Below are positions 6,328 to 14,576 of a DNA stretch of 44,193 nt, piece by piece; the first letter of the stretch is position 1, and each line of letters opens with the position of its first letter. The notes under the pieces were generated by a model that ran no database searches, was not told the DNA's origin, and was given only the letters and a program-made list of their open reading frames with translations. The stretch spans positions 1 through 44,193 of the forward strand of contig NZ_JAFKFW010000034.1 in the NCBI RefSeq assembly GCF_017308015.1. The letters run 5' to 3'. The stretch comes from Allobosea sp. Its GTDB lineage: Bacteria > Pseudomonadota > Alphaproteobacteria > Rhizobiales > Beijerinckiaceae. A program made the translations under genes and the position numbers.

Positions 6328-8196
6328 TTATTCAACTGCCTTTTGTTTCGGCATCTGGACCTTCCGCCATCGGACGCTTAACCGCCGGCCGCCCAAAGTG
6401 ATAACCTCACCCAGTGCCTTTTCAGCTAAGCGCCTATCTTCATATTCAACAAATGCAAAACCTTTTGTAACGGAACCATTTAGAGGGATTTTTACCGCAT
6501 CAGGCTGGCCGATATCTCTAAAAGCAAATATTATGTCCCTATCGGTCGTATTTAAAGGTATGTTTGCAACATACAGCTCGCCACTTTGTGGCAACAAATC
6601 CGACAATGCAATTTTATCCTGCGTCTTCCTCGGATTTCTTTTTGTTTCAATTTCGGAAACTGGCTTAACTCGGAAACGTTTTACGTCCCTAACACCAACT
6701 TTTGATTTTGACGCAATTTTTTGAGCTTTATGTTTTGTAATGGCGGATTCCAAAATCCCCTTCTGCTGAAGAGAATGGATGATTTGACGATAATTCTCGA
6801 TGTCTACTATACCAAGATGGCTAATAATACCATTTGGAGATATCAAATCGCCAGATCGCCCCATAAGAATAAGAGCCTTCTCCTTCAAAGAAAGATTCAA
6901 TGAGGAATATTGATCAATCCAAAGTATTTCATCCCTATTATACATAGTCCGATGATGAAGGGCCAATACAAATGAATTTCTATCGCTAATTATCTCGGGA
7001 GGAGAAAGCTCATTACTTTTCATTATCTCGAATATGCGCATCATGCCTTCGCCAAGCTCGCGCATGAAACCAATTTCGCGCAAGCAACGAGCAACATAGG
7101 AATTCCTTGATTGATGTACGCCCCGAAGTTCCTCGAGGTCCTTAACCGAGATTGAGGATAATAATCCACCCGGATTCTTTGTCTCTATCCGGTCATTATA
7201 TATGTATATCTCAATTCCTCGACCTTCGTCTGAATAATCCCTATGAGCTATTGCATTAACAAGCGACTCACGACACGCAATCTCGGGATACATATAGGTA
7301 GTTTTAAATTTTGCTTCTTCATTAAATCTCGTTTCGACCAAGTGAGGCCTAATACGATCCCACGCTTCGTCAAGAAGTTTTATAAGATTGTTATTGATCG
7401 TCTCGTCAGCGGTAACATTATAACTTGATCCAGCACCGATGCTAATACCATTTACCTTTAGAATTCGTACTTGCGACCTGGGGTGCCAGCGATCTGGATT
7501 ACGTGCGAACAAAAGAAGGGCAGCGCGACGCAATCGCAGCCCAGTACCAGCGTCATACTCGGCCAAACCAAGATACTGTAAACAGCGGTCGATGCTAATT
7601 CCCTTAGAAACCTGATCGGCAACAAGCCTCAGGAGGTCGCTGTCCAAATCAGCAACAGAAGCACCATCAATAAACTCCCGATCATACTCGCGCGAAAAGA
7701 CCTCTTGACGATCAAACTGCAATCTCTCTGCTGAGACGGGTATAGTTTCGAGGTCGTTCCTTCGTAAACACCTACCGTCTGATGTCAAATGAACATATTT
7801 TGTACTTTTTGATATACGAAAATAGATAACCTTCAAGCCGTCAATAATTATATCGCGCGCCAAAACAGACTGCAGTGGCGTGTCAGGATGAACATGACTT
7901 ACCGGAGATTTTTTTAGCCTCGATATCTCCTCTTCTGAAAAATCATTCACGCCAGTGATGGAGCCATCATCTTCAACTCCAATAATTATTTCACCGCCAT
8001 CAGCGTTTGCGAAGCCAACAAGAGCCTCAGAGATATCGACACAGATGTCTCTAACCTTGCGCTTAATCTTACTTTGGGGAGGCCCCTCCAAGGCGCTCTT
8101 GAATTCCCGAAATTGGCCCTCGGCGAGCGAGACTGCGATTCGAACTTGTTCAACGAGATTAAGTGGTTCTGACATGGTCCCCTCGGCCAGCGTCAC
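6328..8196 (-). CDS. AlbA_2 (Schlafen-like) / ATPase-like / RRM fusion protein
   Basis: Protein of 622 residues from GTG 8196, where AGGGAG lies 8 bases upstream. ATG 8175 (MSEPLNL) is an alternative, 7 residues shorter. Residues ~20-165 form an AlbA_2 domain: E26-x4-E31-F-K, then GFANADGGEIIIGVEDDG at 61-78. Residues ~300-395 carry the COG2865/HATPase_c_4 signature RESLVNAIAHRDYS, then NPGGL at 341-345 and ELGEGMMRIFE. Residues ~420-490 look like a winged helix. A lysine/arginine-rich linker leads to a C-terminal RRM at ~539-612 with RNP2 LYVANI (541-546) and RNP1 KGFAFVEY (578-585). COG2865 proteins are usually annotated as transcriptional regulators; an RRM fused to one is unusual. Base composition is far more AT-rich than all neighbours, indicating transfer. 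Its function is unknown; RNA-targeting or defence is inference. Confidence 0.92.
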   Translation of the reverse strand: MTLAEGTMSEPLNLVEQVRIAVSLAEGQFREFKSALEGPPQSKIKRKVRDICVDISEALVGFANADGGEIIIGVEDDGSITGVNDFSEEEISRLKKSPVSHVHPDTPLQSVLARDIIIDGLKVIYFRISKSTKYVHLTSDGRCLRRNDLETIPVSAERLQFDRQEVFSREYDREFIDGASVADLDSDLLRLVADQVSKGISIDRCLQYLGLAEYDAGTGLRLRRAALLLFARNPDRWHPRSQVRILKVNGISIGAGSSYNVTADETINNNLIKLLDEAWDRIRPHLVETRFNEEAKFKTTYMYPEIACRESLVNAIAHRDYSDEGRGIEIYIYNDRIETKNPGGLLSSISVKDLEELRGVHQSRNSYVARCLREIGFMRELGEGMMRIFEIMKSNELSPPEIISDRNSFVLALHHRTMYNRDEILWIDQYSSLNLSLKEKALILMGRSGDLISPNGIISHLGIVDIENYRQIIHSLQQKGILESAITKHKAQKIASKSKVGVRDVKRFRVKPVSEIETKRNPRKTQDKIALSDLLPQSGELYVANIPLNTTDRDIIFAFRDIGQPDAVKIPLNGSVTKGFAFVEYEDRRLAEKALGEVITLGGRRLSVRWRKVQMPKQKAVE

Positions 8197-8340
8197 TCGA
8201 ATCGCTCCCTAGATCACAACCTTTAGTAAACATGTGTTTCCACGTATACACCTTGACTCCCCCCGCCCTCCCATCCTACCCCCATCGACGGGACACGCCC
8301 CCCCAACGGGGCGCGCCCATCTGTAAGGATGGAGACATCG

Positions 8341-9519
8341 ATGGCGAATACCGTACCGACCACGCGTCCGCGCGTGCCTAATTTCTCGTCCGGCCCCTGC
8401 GCCAAGCGCCCCGGCTGGGCCCTCAAGAACCTCTCCGACGCCCCGCTCGGCCGCTCGCACCGCGCCAAGATCGGCAAGGACAAGCTCAAGCGCGCGATCG
8501 ACCTGACGCGCGAGGTGCTTGCCGTTCCCGCCGATTACCGCATCGGCATCGTGCCGGCCTCCGATACCGGCGCCGTCGAGATGGCGCTCTGGTCCTTGTT
8601 GGGCGCCCGCGGCGTCGACATGGTCAGCTGGGAGAGCTTCGGCGCCGGTTGGGTCACCGATGTCGTCAAGCAGCTCAAGCTCGCCGATGTCCGCACCTTC
8701 GACGCCCCCTATGGCGAGTTGCCGAACCTCAGGAAGGTCGACACCAGGAACCGCGACGTCGTCTTCACCTGGAACGGCACCACCTCGGGCGTGCGCGTCG
8801 TCGACGCGAGCTGGATCGCTGACGATCGCGAAGGGCTGACCATCTGCGACGCCACCTCCGCCGCCTTCGCCCAGCGCCTCGACTGGCCAAAGCTCGATGT
8901 CGTCACCTTCTCCTGGCAGAAGGTGCTCGGCGGCGAGGCCGCGCATGGCATGATCGTGCTCTCGCCCCGCGCCGTCGCCCGGCTCGAAAGCTACAAGCCG
9001 GCCTGGCCGCTGCCGAAGATCTTCCGCATGACCTCGGGCGGCAAGCTGATCGAGGGCATCTTCACCGGCGAGACCATCAACACCCCCTCCATGCTCGCGG
9101 TCGAGGACTATATCGACGCACTGGAATGGGCCCAAAAGGTCGGCGGGCTCGACGGCCTGGTGAAGCGCGCCGACGGCAATGCCCGCGTCATCGCCAAGTT
9201 CGTGCGCGAGAACGACTGGATCGACTTCCTGGCCGTGAAGCCGAAGACGCGCTCCAACACGAGCGTGTGCCTGAAGTTCACCGACCCGGCCGTGACGGCA
9301 CTGGCGCCGGACGCGCAGGCGGCCTTCGCCAAGCAGGTCGTTTCGATCATCGAGAAGGCCGGCGCCGGCTACGACCTCGGCCATTACCGCGACGCCCCTC
9401 CCGGCCTGCGCATCTGGTGCGGCGCGACCGTCCAGTCGCGCGACCTCAAGGCGCTGATGCCGTGGATCGCCTATGCCTTCGCCGAGGCGAAGGCCGGGCT
9501 CGGCAAGAAGGCGGCGTAA
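8341..9519 (+). CDS. serC: Phosphoserine aminotransferase
   Basis: PLP enzyme converting 3-phosphohydroxypyruvate plus glutamate to phosphoserine, second step of serine synthesis. It has 392 residues and belongs to the subgroup common in alphaproteobacteria. The PLP lysine is K194 in [13 protein letters not shown], with the preceding cofactor aspartate in ICDATSA (D170). Substrate-phosphate features such as [12 protein letters not shown] lie near the N-terminus. I start at ATG 8341 because GGAGA precedes it at good spacing; ATG 8329 would put that GGAGA inside the gene. It is followed by serA on the same strand about 195 bases on, separated by a palindromic repeat. Confidence 0.96.
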   Translation: MANTVPTTRPRVPNFSSGPCAKRPGWALKNLSDAPLGRSHRAKIGKDKLKRAIDLTREVLAVPADYRIGIVPASDTGAVEMALWSLLGARGVDMVSWESFGAGWVTDVVKQLKLADVRTFDAPYGELPNLRKVDTRNRDVVFTWNGTTSGVRVVDASWIADDREGLTICDATSAAFAQRLDWPKLDVVTFSWQKVLGGEAAHGMIVLSPRAVARLESYKPAWPLPKIFRMTSGGKLIEGIFTGETINTPSMLAVEDYIDALEWAQKVGGLDGLVKRADGNARVIAKFVRENDWIDFLAVKPKTRSNTSVCLKFTDPAVTALAPDAQAAFAKQVVSIIEKAGAGYDLGHYRDAPPGLRIWCGATVQSRDLKALMPWIAYAFAEAKAGLGKKAA

Positions 9520-9540
9520 GGCGCTTTCCACCAACGCGCC

Positions 9541-9639
9541 GTCATCCCGGACAAGCCGCGTGAGCGGCGCCGATCCGGGATCCAAGCCTGAACCGTTCCG
9601 GCATGGATCCCGGGTCTCCCTTCGGTCGCCCGGGATGAC
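9541..9639. repeat. GTCATCCCGG...GGGATGAC paired palindromic element
   Basis: Two hairpin halves: ATCCCGGA...TCCGGGAT at the left, and GATCCCGGG...CCCGGGAT with a CTTCGG-containing centre at the right, joined by about 20 bases. It is bounded by GTCAT and ATGAC. It lies in the serC-serA gap and resembles the copy at 14345-14440. Confidence 0.75.
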
Positions 9640-9714
9640 CAGCGCATTTTCCTGTTCATCGAGTTCATGCGCCAGACCGCTCCCTGTGCAGCGCGGCGCC
9701 AGCCGGAGCCTCCC

Positions 9715-11304
9715 ATGCCCGCACCAAAGGTCCTGATTTCCGACGCCCTCTCCCCCGCCGCCGTCCAGATCTTCAGGGATCGCGGCATCGACGTGACCTT
9801 CGATCCGAACCTCGGCAAGGACAAGGACAAGCTGGCCAGCATCATCGGCGAGTATGACGGCCTCGCCATCCGCTCGGCCACCAAGGCGACCGCCAAGCTG
9901 CTGGAGCAGGCGACGAACCTCAAGGTCATCGGCCGCGCCGGCATCGGCGTCGACAATGTCGAGATCCCCGCGGCGACCGCGCGCGGCGTGATCGTGATGA
10001 ACACGCCCTTCGGCAACTCGATCACCACCGCCGAGCACGCCATCGCCATGATGTTCGCTCTCGCCCGCCAGATCCCCTCGGCCGATATCTCGACCCAGGC
10101 CGGCAAGTGGGAGAAGAACCGCTTCATGGGCGTCGAGATCACGGCCAAGACGCTGGGTCTCATCGGCGCCGGCAATATCGGCTCGATCGTCGCCGAGCGC
10201 GCCATCGGCCTGAAGATGCGCGTCATCGCCTATGATCCCTATCTCTCGCCGGAGCGCGCGGTCGCGCTCGGCGTCGAGAAGGTCGAGCTGGACGACCTGC
10301 TGAAGCGCTCGGACTTCATCACGCTGCACGTGCCGATGACCGAGAAGACGAAGAACATCCTCTCGGCCGAGAACCTCGCCAAGACCAAGAAGGGCGTGCG
10401 CATCATCAACTGCGCCCGCGGCGGCCTCGTCGACGAGCAGGCGCTGGCGGAGCTGATCAAGTCCGGCCATGTCGCCGGCGCCGCCTTCGACGTGTTCTCG
10501 CAGGAGCCGGCCGAGACGAACCCGCTCTTCGGGCTGGAGAACGTGGTCTGCACGCCGCATCTCGGCGCCTCCACCAACGAGGCGCAGGAGAATGTCGCCC
10601 TGCAGGTCGCCGAGCAGATGAGCGACTACCTGCTCAAGGGCGCGATCACCAACGCGGTGAACTTCCCCTCGATCACGGCGGAAGAAGCGCCGCGGGTGAA
10701 GCCCTTCGTCGATCTCGCGGAGAAGCTCGGCTCCTTCCTCGGCCAGCTCACCGAGGCGCCGGTCAAGGGCATCCGCATCGAGTACGAGGGCGCGGTCGCG
10801 AGCCTGAACCTCAAGGCGATCTCGGCTGCCGCGATCACCGGCGTGCTCAGGCCCTTCCTGCCCGAGATCAACATGGTCAACGCGGCCATGGTGGCGAAGG
10901 AGAAAGGCATCGTCGTCGAGGAATTGACCCGCGAGGTCGCCGGCAATCTCGAAAGCGTCATCCGCATCGTCGTCGAGGCCGAGGACATGCCGCGCCATGC
11001 CTCCGGCACCGTCTTCCATGACGGCAAGCCGCGCATCGTCGAGATCCGCGACATCCAGGTCGACGCCGAGTTCGCGCCGCATATGCTCTATGTCCGCAAT
11101 GCCGACAAGCCGGGCTTCATCGGCCAGTTCGGCTCGCTGCTCGGCGCTGCCGGCGTCAACGTCGCGACCTTCGCGCTCGGCCGCGACAAGCCCGGCGGCG
11201 ACGCGATCTGCTATGTCGCGGTCGACGAGCCGATCTCGGACGAACTGCTCGACAGGATCCACGCGATCCCGATGGTCAAGCGCGCCCGCCGCCTGAAGTT
11301 CTGA
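9715..11304 (+). CDS. serA: D-3-phosphoglycerate dehydrogenase
   Basis: First enzyme of serine biosynthesis, oxidising 3-phosphoglycerate with NAD. It has 529 residues, the long form with an intervening ASB domain and a C-terminal ACT domain. The nucleotide-binding motif is GLIGAGNIGS near residues 148-157. The catalytic triad is R235 (NCARGG), E264 (FSQEPAE) and H282 (TPHLGAST). The ACT region at ~455-529 starts around HMLYVRNADKPGFIGQFGSLL and may respond to serine. The start at ATG 9715 follows CGGAG; an in-frame ATG at 9667 adds 16 residues of low quality. It acts with the upstream serC. Confidence 0.97.
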   Translation: MPAPKVLISDALSPAAVQIFRDRGIDVTFDPNLGKDKDKLASIIGEYDGLAIRSATKATAKLLEQATNLKVIGRAGIGVDNVEIPAATARGVIVMNTPFGNSITTAEHAIAMMFALARQIPSADISTQAGKWEKNRFMGVEITAKTLGLIGAGNIGSIVAERAIGLKMRVIAYDPYLSPERAVALGVEKVELDDLLKRSDFITLHVPMTEKTKNILSAENLAKTKKGVRIINCARGGLVDEQALAELIKSGHVAGAAFDVFSQEPAETNPLFGLENVVCTPHLGASTNEAQENVALQVAEQMSDYLLKGAITNAVNFPSITAEEAPRVKPFVDLAEKLGSFLGQLTEAPVKGIRIEYEGAVASLNLKAISAAAITGVLRPFLPEINMVNAAMVAKEKGIVVEELTREVAGNLESVIRIVVEAEDMPRHASGTVFHDGKPRIVEIRDIQVDAEFAPHMLYVRNADKPGFIGQFGSLLGAAGVNVATFALGRDKPGGDAICYVAVDEPISDELLDRIHAIPMVKRARRLKF

Positions 11305-11343
11305 GCCGCCGGTTCGGCGCCCCAGCGCCGCCGCAATTCTCGT

Positions 11344-11367
11344 CCCCTGTGGTGCCTGCCACAGGGG
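11344..11367 (+). promoter_or_regulatory. Hairpin covering the beta-lactamase ribosome binding site
   Basis: CCCCTGTGG (11344-11352) pairs perfectly with CCACAGGGG (11359-11367) over a 6-base loop. The 3' arm contains the AGGGG that serves as ribosome binding site for ATG 11374, and ATG 11368 directly abuts the stem. Folding would hide the site, as in RNA thermometers or attenuated leaders. No T-run follows, so it is unlikely to be a terminator. Confidence 0.5.
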
Positions 11368-11373
11368 ATGTCC

Positions 11374-12375
11374 ATGTCTGCCCGCCTTCGCCTCGCCGCC
11401 GCGGCCCTCGCCTTCCTTGCGGCAACTCCGGCCTTCGCCGACTGGGATCGCGACAAGCTCGACCGAGCAATCGAGGACATCGAACGGGCGTCCAAGGGCC
11501 GCCTCGGCGTCGCGCTCATGGACCTGCGCGACCGCAAGCTCTGGTCGCATCGCGGCGCCGAGACTTTCCCGATGCAGAGCGTCTTCAAGCTGCCGCTGGC
11601 GGTCGCGGTGCTCCAGCAGGTCGAGGCCGGGAAGTTCAGGCTCGACCAGCCGATCACGGTGACCCGCAAGGATTTCTCGCTCTTCCACAGCCCGCTCGCC
11701 AAGACCTTCAAGGGCGAGCGCAACGACTATCCGCTGCGCGAACTGATCCGGCTCGCTGCCGGCGAGAGCGACAACACCGCCGCCGACCTGCTGATGCGCG
11801 AGATCGGCGGGCCGCAGGTGGTGACCAGGATGCTGCGCGATGGCGGCATCACCGGCATGTCGATCGACCGTTACGAGCGCCAGCTCCAACCGGAAATCTA
11901 CGGACTCAAGGGCTTCGGCTGGGACGAGGTCGTGGACGAGCAGGCCTTCCGCGCCGAACTCAGGGCGATGCGGCCGCGCCTGCGCATCGGCGCCCTGTCG
12001 AACGCGCTCAAGGACAGGCGCGATGCCGCGACCCCGGAAGCGAGCGCGCAGTTCCTCGAGGCCTTCGCCAAGGGCAACTGGCTGCGCGACCCCGCCCACA
12101 CCGCCTTCATCGAGAAGATCGTCTCGGAATCGAAGATCGGCACCGACCGGCTCAAGGCCGGCCTGCCGGCGGGCACCCGCTTCGCCCATCGCACCGGCCT
12201 CGGCCTCACCACCGACGGCATCAACCACGCCACCAACGACATCGGCATCGCCACCCTGCCGGACGGCCGCCGTTTCGTCATCGTTACCTATCTCGCAGGC
12301 TCGCGCGCCGACGCCAGGGAGCGGGAGGCGGCGCTGGCGGATGTGGCGCGGCTCGCGGTCTCGGCACTGCGCTGA
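11374..12375 (+). CDS. Class A beta-lactamase family serine hydrolase
   Basis: Periplasmic penicillin-hydrolase fold, 333 residues from ATG 11374. That start has AGGGGA 5 bases upstream; ATG 11368 lies against the hairpin. Residues 1-22 are a signal peptide ending AFA. Catalytic motifs: S69-V-F-K72 (SxxK), S132-D-N134 (SDN), E168-R-Q-L-Q172 at the omega-loop position, and R273-T-G at the KTG position. So the usual EPELN asparagine is replaced by glutamine and the KTG lysine by arginine; both kinds of change are known in some class A subgroups. It converges with the DMT exporter with a gap of 4 bases. It may be a resistance enzyme or a housekeeping relative; the spectrum cannot be read from sequence. 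Confidence 0.9.
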   Translation: MSARLRLAAAALAFLAATPAFADWDRDKLDRAIEDIERASKGRLGVALMDLRDRKLWSHRGAETFPMQSVFKLPLAVAVLQQVEAGKFRLDQPITVTRKDFSLFHSPLAKTFKGERNDYPLRELIRLAAGESDNTAADLLMREIGGPQVVTRMLRDGGITGMSIDRYERQLQPEIYGLKGFGWDEVVDEQAFRAELRAMRPRLRIGALSNALKDRRDAATPEASAQFLEAFAKGNWLRDPAHTAFIEKIVSESKIGTDRLKAGLPAGTRFAHRTGLGLTTDGINHATNDIGIATLPDGRRFVIVTYLAGSRADAREREAALADVARLAVSALR

Positions 12376-12379
12376 GGTC

Positions 12380-13288
12380 CTACCGCCCCAGCCGCTCGGC
12401 GATGAAGATGCCGCCAAGCACGAGGGCGAGCGCCAGCGCGTGATAGAGCCCGAAGGGTTCGCCGATGATCAGCACGGCCAGGATCGGCGCGAAGACCGGC
12501 ACGAGATTGACGAAGACCCCGGCCCGCCCCGGCCCGATCAGTTCGATCGCCCGCATGAAGGACAATTGCGAGACGATCGACGGAAAGATCACCGTGAAGG
12601 CGAGGATCAGCCAGCCCTGCAGCGTCGGGATATAGGAGTAGCCGAGCGCGGCCTCGATCGCGAGCAGAGGCAGCGACGCGACGCAGGCGAAGCTGGCCAT
12701 CGCGGTGAAGAAGACGAGGCCCGGCACCGGCGGCCGCTTGCGCACACCGACGGTGAAGCCGGCATAGAGTACGCAAGCCATGATCATCAGCAGGTCGCCC
12801 GGCACGAAGCGGAAAGCCATGAGGGTGTGGATGTCGCCCCGGCTCGCCGTGACCGCGACGCCGAGAAGGGTCACCGCGACGCCGATCCCCTGCATCAGCG
12901 TGATCCTGGTACGGAAAACCAGAAAGGCCCCCATCAGCACGAAGACCGGGATCGAGCCCTGTAGAATGCCGATATTGATCGCGCTGGTCGAATAAGCCGC
13001 GAGATACATCAGCGTGTTGAAGGTGGTGAAACCGAGCGTGCCGAGCACGGCGACGAGCCGCCAATGCGCGCACAGCACCGGCCAATGCGTGCGCAACTGG
13101 TCGCGCAGCAGCCAGGGCATGACGGCGCAGACTGCCACCCAGCGCAGCGAGGTCAGCATCATCGGCGGGATGTTGTCGACGGCGAGCCGGCTCGCCACGG
13201 CGTTGCCGCCCCACATCAGGGTGGTCAACACCATCAGCAGGTAGGCATTGCCCCAGGCGCGTTGCAGCCAGGTCTGGGTAGGGTGCAC
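12380..13288 (-). CDS. DMT superfamily transporter, EamA type
   Basis: Inner-membrane transporter of 302 residues with ten predicted membrane segments arranged as two EamA repeats. The first repeat starts at YLLMVLTTLMWGGNAVASR, and the second starts near GDLLMIMACVLYAGFTVGV. A conserved RAIELIGPGRAGVFVNLVPVFAP segment precedes the last helices. The start is GTG at 13288 with GGCGGA upstream. Such proteins export amino acids or other small metabolites, but the substrate is not deducible here. It is divergent from the amidotransferase gene with about 114 bases between. Confidence 0.9.
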   Translation of the reverse strand: MHPTQTWLQRAWGNAYLLMVLTTLMWGGNAVASRLAVDNIPPMMLTSLRWVAVCAVMPWLLRDQLRTHWPVLCAHWRLVAVLGTLGFTTFNTLMYLAAYSTSAINIGILQGSIPVFVLMGAFLVFRTRITLMQGIGVAVTLLGVAVTASRGDIHTLMAFRFVPGDLLMIMACVLYAGFTVGVRKRPPVPGLVFFTAMASFACVASLPLLAIEAALGYSYIPTLQGWLILAFTVIFPSIVSQLSFMRAIELIGPGRAGVFVNLVPVFAPILAVLIIGEPFGLYHALALALVLGGIFIAERLGR

Positions 13289-13402
13289 GTTTCCGCCCTG
13301 TTGCGAGAAAGGACCCTTGCAATACCCTTGCGTGTACCCGGCTCATATGAGATCGGGCGCACACCTGCCCGTCGCCCTGCGCATTCCTGCGGAACGTCCC
13401 AG

Positions 13403-14284
13403 ATGATCGAAACCAGCGCCCGCCCGCTCCGCCTGCTCTTTGTCGACGGCAATATGCGCGACACCCGCGAGGGGCTGCGCCAGTCCTATGGCATGGCCTA
13501 TGGCGAGGCCTATGCGGCCGAGATCGCGGCGATCGAGCCGGGCATCGTCTCCGATATCTGCCTGCCGGCCGACGAGGGCGCCAACCTCCCCGACGGCGAA
13601 GGGCTCGAATCCTACGACGGCATCTTCCTGACCGGCTCGGCCCTGCACATCTACGACACCGCCCCGCCGGTGACCCGTCAGATCGACCTGATGCGCGCGA
13701 TCTATGCCAGCGGCACACCCTGCTTCGGTTCCTGCTGGGGCATCCAGATCGGCTCCGTCGCGGCCGGCGGCACCGTCGCCGCCAATCCCAAGGGCCGCGA
13801 GACCGGCTTCGCCCGCAAGATCACGCCGACCGAGGCCGGCCGCAGCCACGCCCTGCTCGCCAGCCGCCCGGCCGCCTTCGATGCGCCTGCGATCCATCTC
13901 GACACCATAGCCCTGCCCGCTCACGGCACGACGATCCTCGCCTCCAACGCCTACAGCCAGGTGCAGGCCGCCGAGATCAGACATAATGGCGGCACCTTCT
14001 GGGGCGTGCAGTACCATCCCGAATTCTCGCTGAAGCAGATCGTCGCGATCCTCGACCGCCGGGTGCCGCTCATGATCAAGGAAGGCTTCCGCAAGGACGA
14101 GGCTTCCGCGAAAGCCTGGCTCGACGACATGCTGACGCTCGATGCCGAGCCCGGCCGGCAGGATCTCGCCTGGGCGCATGGCCTCGACCGCGAGGTGCTC
14201 GATGCCGAGCGTCGCGTCACCGAACTGCGCAACTTCATGGAGCATCGCGTCAAGCCGCATGCCAGCGCCCGCGGACGGGCCTGA
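13403..14284 (+). CDS. Class I glutamine amidotransferase-like protein
   Basis: Cytoplasmic protein of 293 residues with a class I GATase fold. The nucleophile is C111 in FGSCWGIQ. The partner residues are H205 and E207 in QYHPEFS, so the Cys-His-Glu triad is intact. A C-terminal helical extension of about 70 residues follows the domain. It resembles GMP-synthase-like amidotransferases annotated as stand-alone proteins (COG0518), which often act on small amines or gamma-glutamyl compounds. No synthase partner is next to it. Start at ATG 13403; upstream in-frame extensions cross the divergent promoter region and look noncoding. Confidence 0.85.
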   Translation: MIETSARPLRLLFVDGNMRDTREGLRQSYGMAYGEAYAAEIAAIEPGIVSDICLPADEGANLPDGEGLESYDGIFLTGSALHIYDTAPPVTRQIDLMRAIYASGTPCFGSCWGIQIGSVAAGGTVAANPKGRETGFARKITPTEAGRSHALLASRPAAFDAPAIHLDTIALPAHGTTILASNAYSQVQAAEIRHNGGTFWGVQYHPEFSLKQIVAILDRRVPLMIKEGFRKDEASAKAWLDDMLTLDAEPGRQDLAWAHGLDREVLDAERRVTELRNFMEHRVKPHASARGRA

Positions 14285-14344
14285 GCCTGCTCCGTCCCGC
14301 GACGTCACGAGTCGCGTCGACAAAGAAGCTTAGGATCCACGCGG

Positions 14345-14440
14345 GTCATCCCGGGCTTGACCCGGGATCCATTCCGGAACGCCTCCGATCAAGGTTCAGG
14401 CATGGATCCCGGATCTCCGCTTCGCTCCGTCCGGGATGAC
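14345..14440. repeat. GTCATCCCGG...CCGGGATGAC paired palindromic element
   Basis: The left hairpin is ATCCCGGG-CTTGA-CCCGGGAT, a near-perfect stem. The right hairpin is GGATCCCGGA...TCCGGGAT with a CTTCG centre. About 30 bases separate them. The boundaries GTCAT/ATGAC are shared with the 9541 copy. It lies between the amidotransferase and sugE genes. Confidence 0.75.
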
Positions 14441-14510
14441 CCGCTTCCTTGAAACGCGGCAAATCCGCAGCCTTGCCATCGGGGTCTCGGGTGGCTACCT
14501 AAGCACCCGC

Positions 14511-14558
14511 GAGGCCACGACCTCCCCCAACCTGGGCAATGTGCCGGGACGACCCGGC
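14511..14558 (+). promoter_or_regulatory. Guanidine-II-like (mini-ykkC) riboswitch candidate before sugE
   Basis: Two hairpins with ACGA in their loops: GAGG-CCACGA-CCTC at 14511-14524 and GCCGGG-ACGA-CCCGGC at 14543-14558, joined by 18 bases. The second is an ideal six-pair stem with an ACGA tetraloop, and a GGGGGA ribosome binding site follows it by 8 bases. Guanidine-II riboswitches have exactly two ACGR hairpins and typically control SugE/Gdx exporters. The first hairpin is atypical because two extra C residues enlarge its loop. Confidence 0.5.
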
Positions 14559-14576
14559 GAACCATGGGGGACCGCG

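Noticed and set aside
5741-6724. A 327-residue plus-strand frame across the repeat region into the AT-rich gene
   Set aside because: It begins in palindromic repeats and ends antisense to the RRM domain, with no protein-like pattern.
6328-8340. Search for tRNA, attachment site or integrase beside the AT-rich gene
   Set aside because: No cloverleaf, integrase frame or clear flanking direct repeat was found by eye, so no integrative element is claimed.
8209-12417. A 1402-residue open frame on the minus strand
   Set aside because: It is antisense to serC, serA and the beta-lactamase gene, which have clear motifs. Its translation is the Asp/Gly/Arg-rich pattern produced by GC-rich shadow frames.
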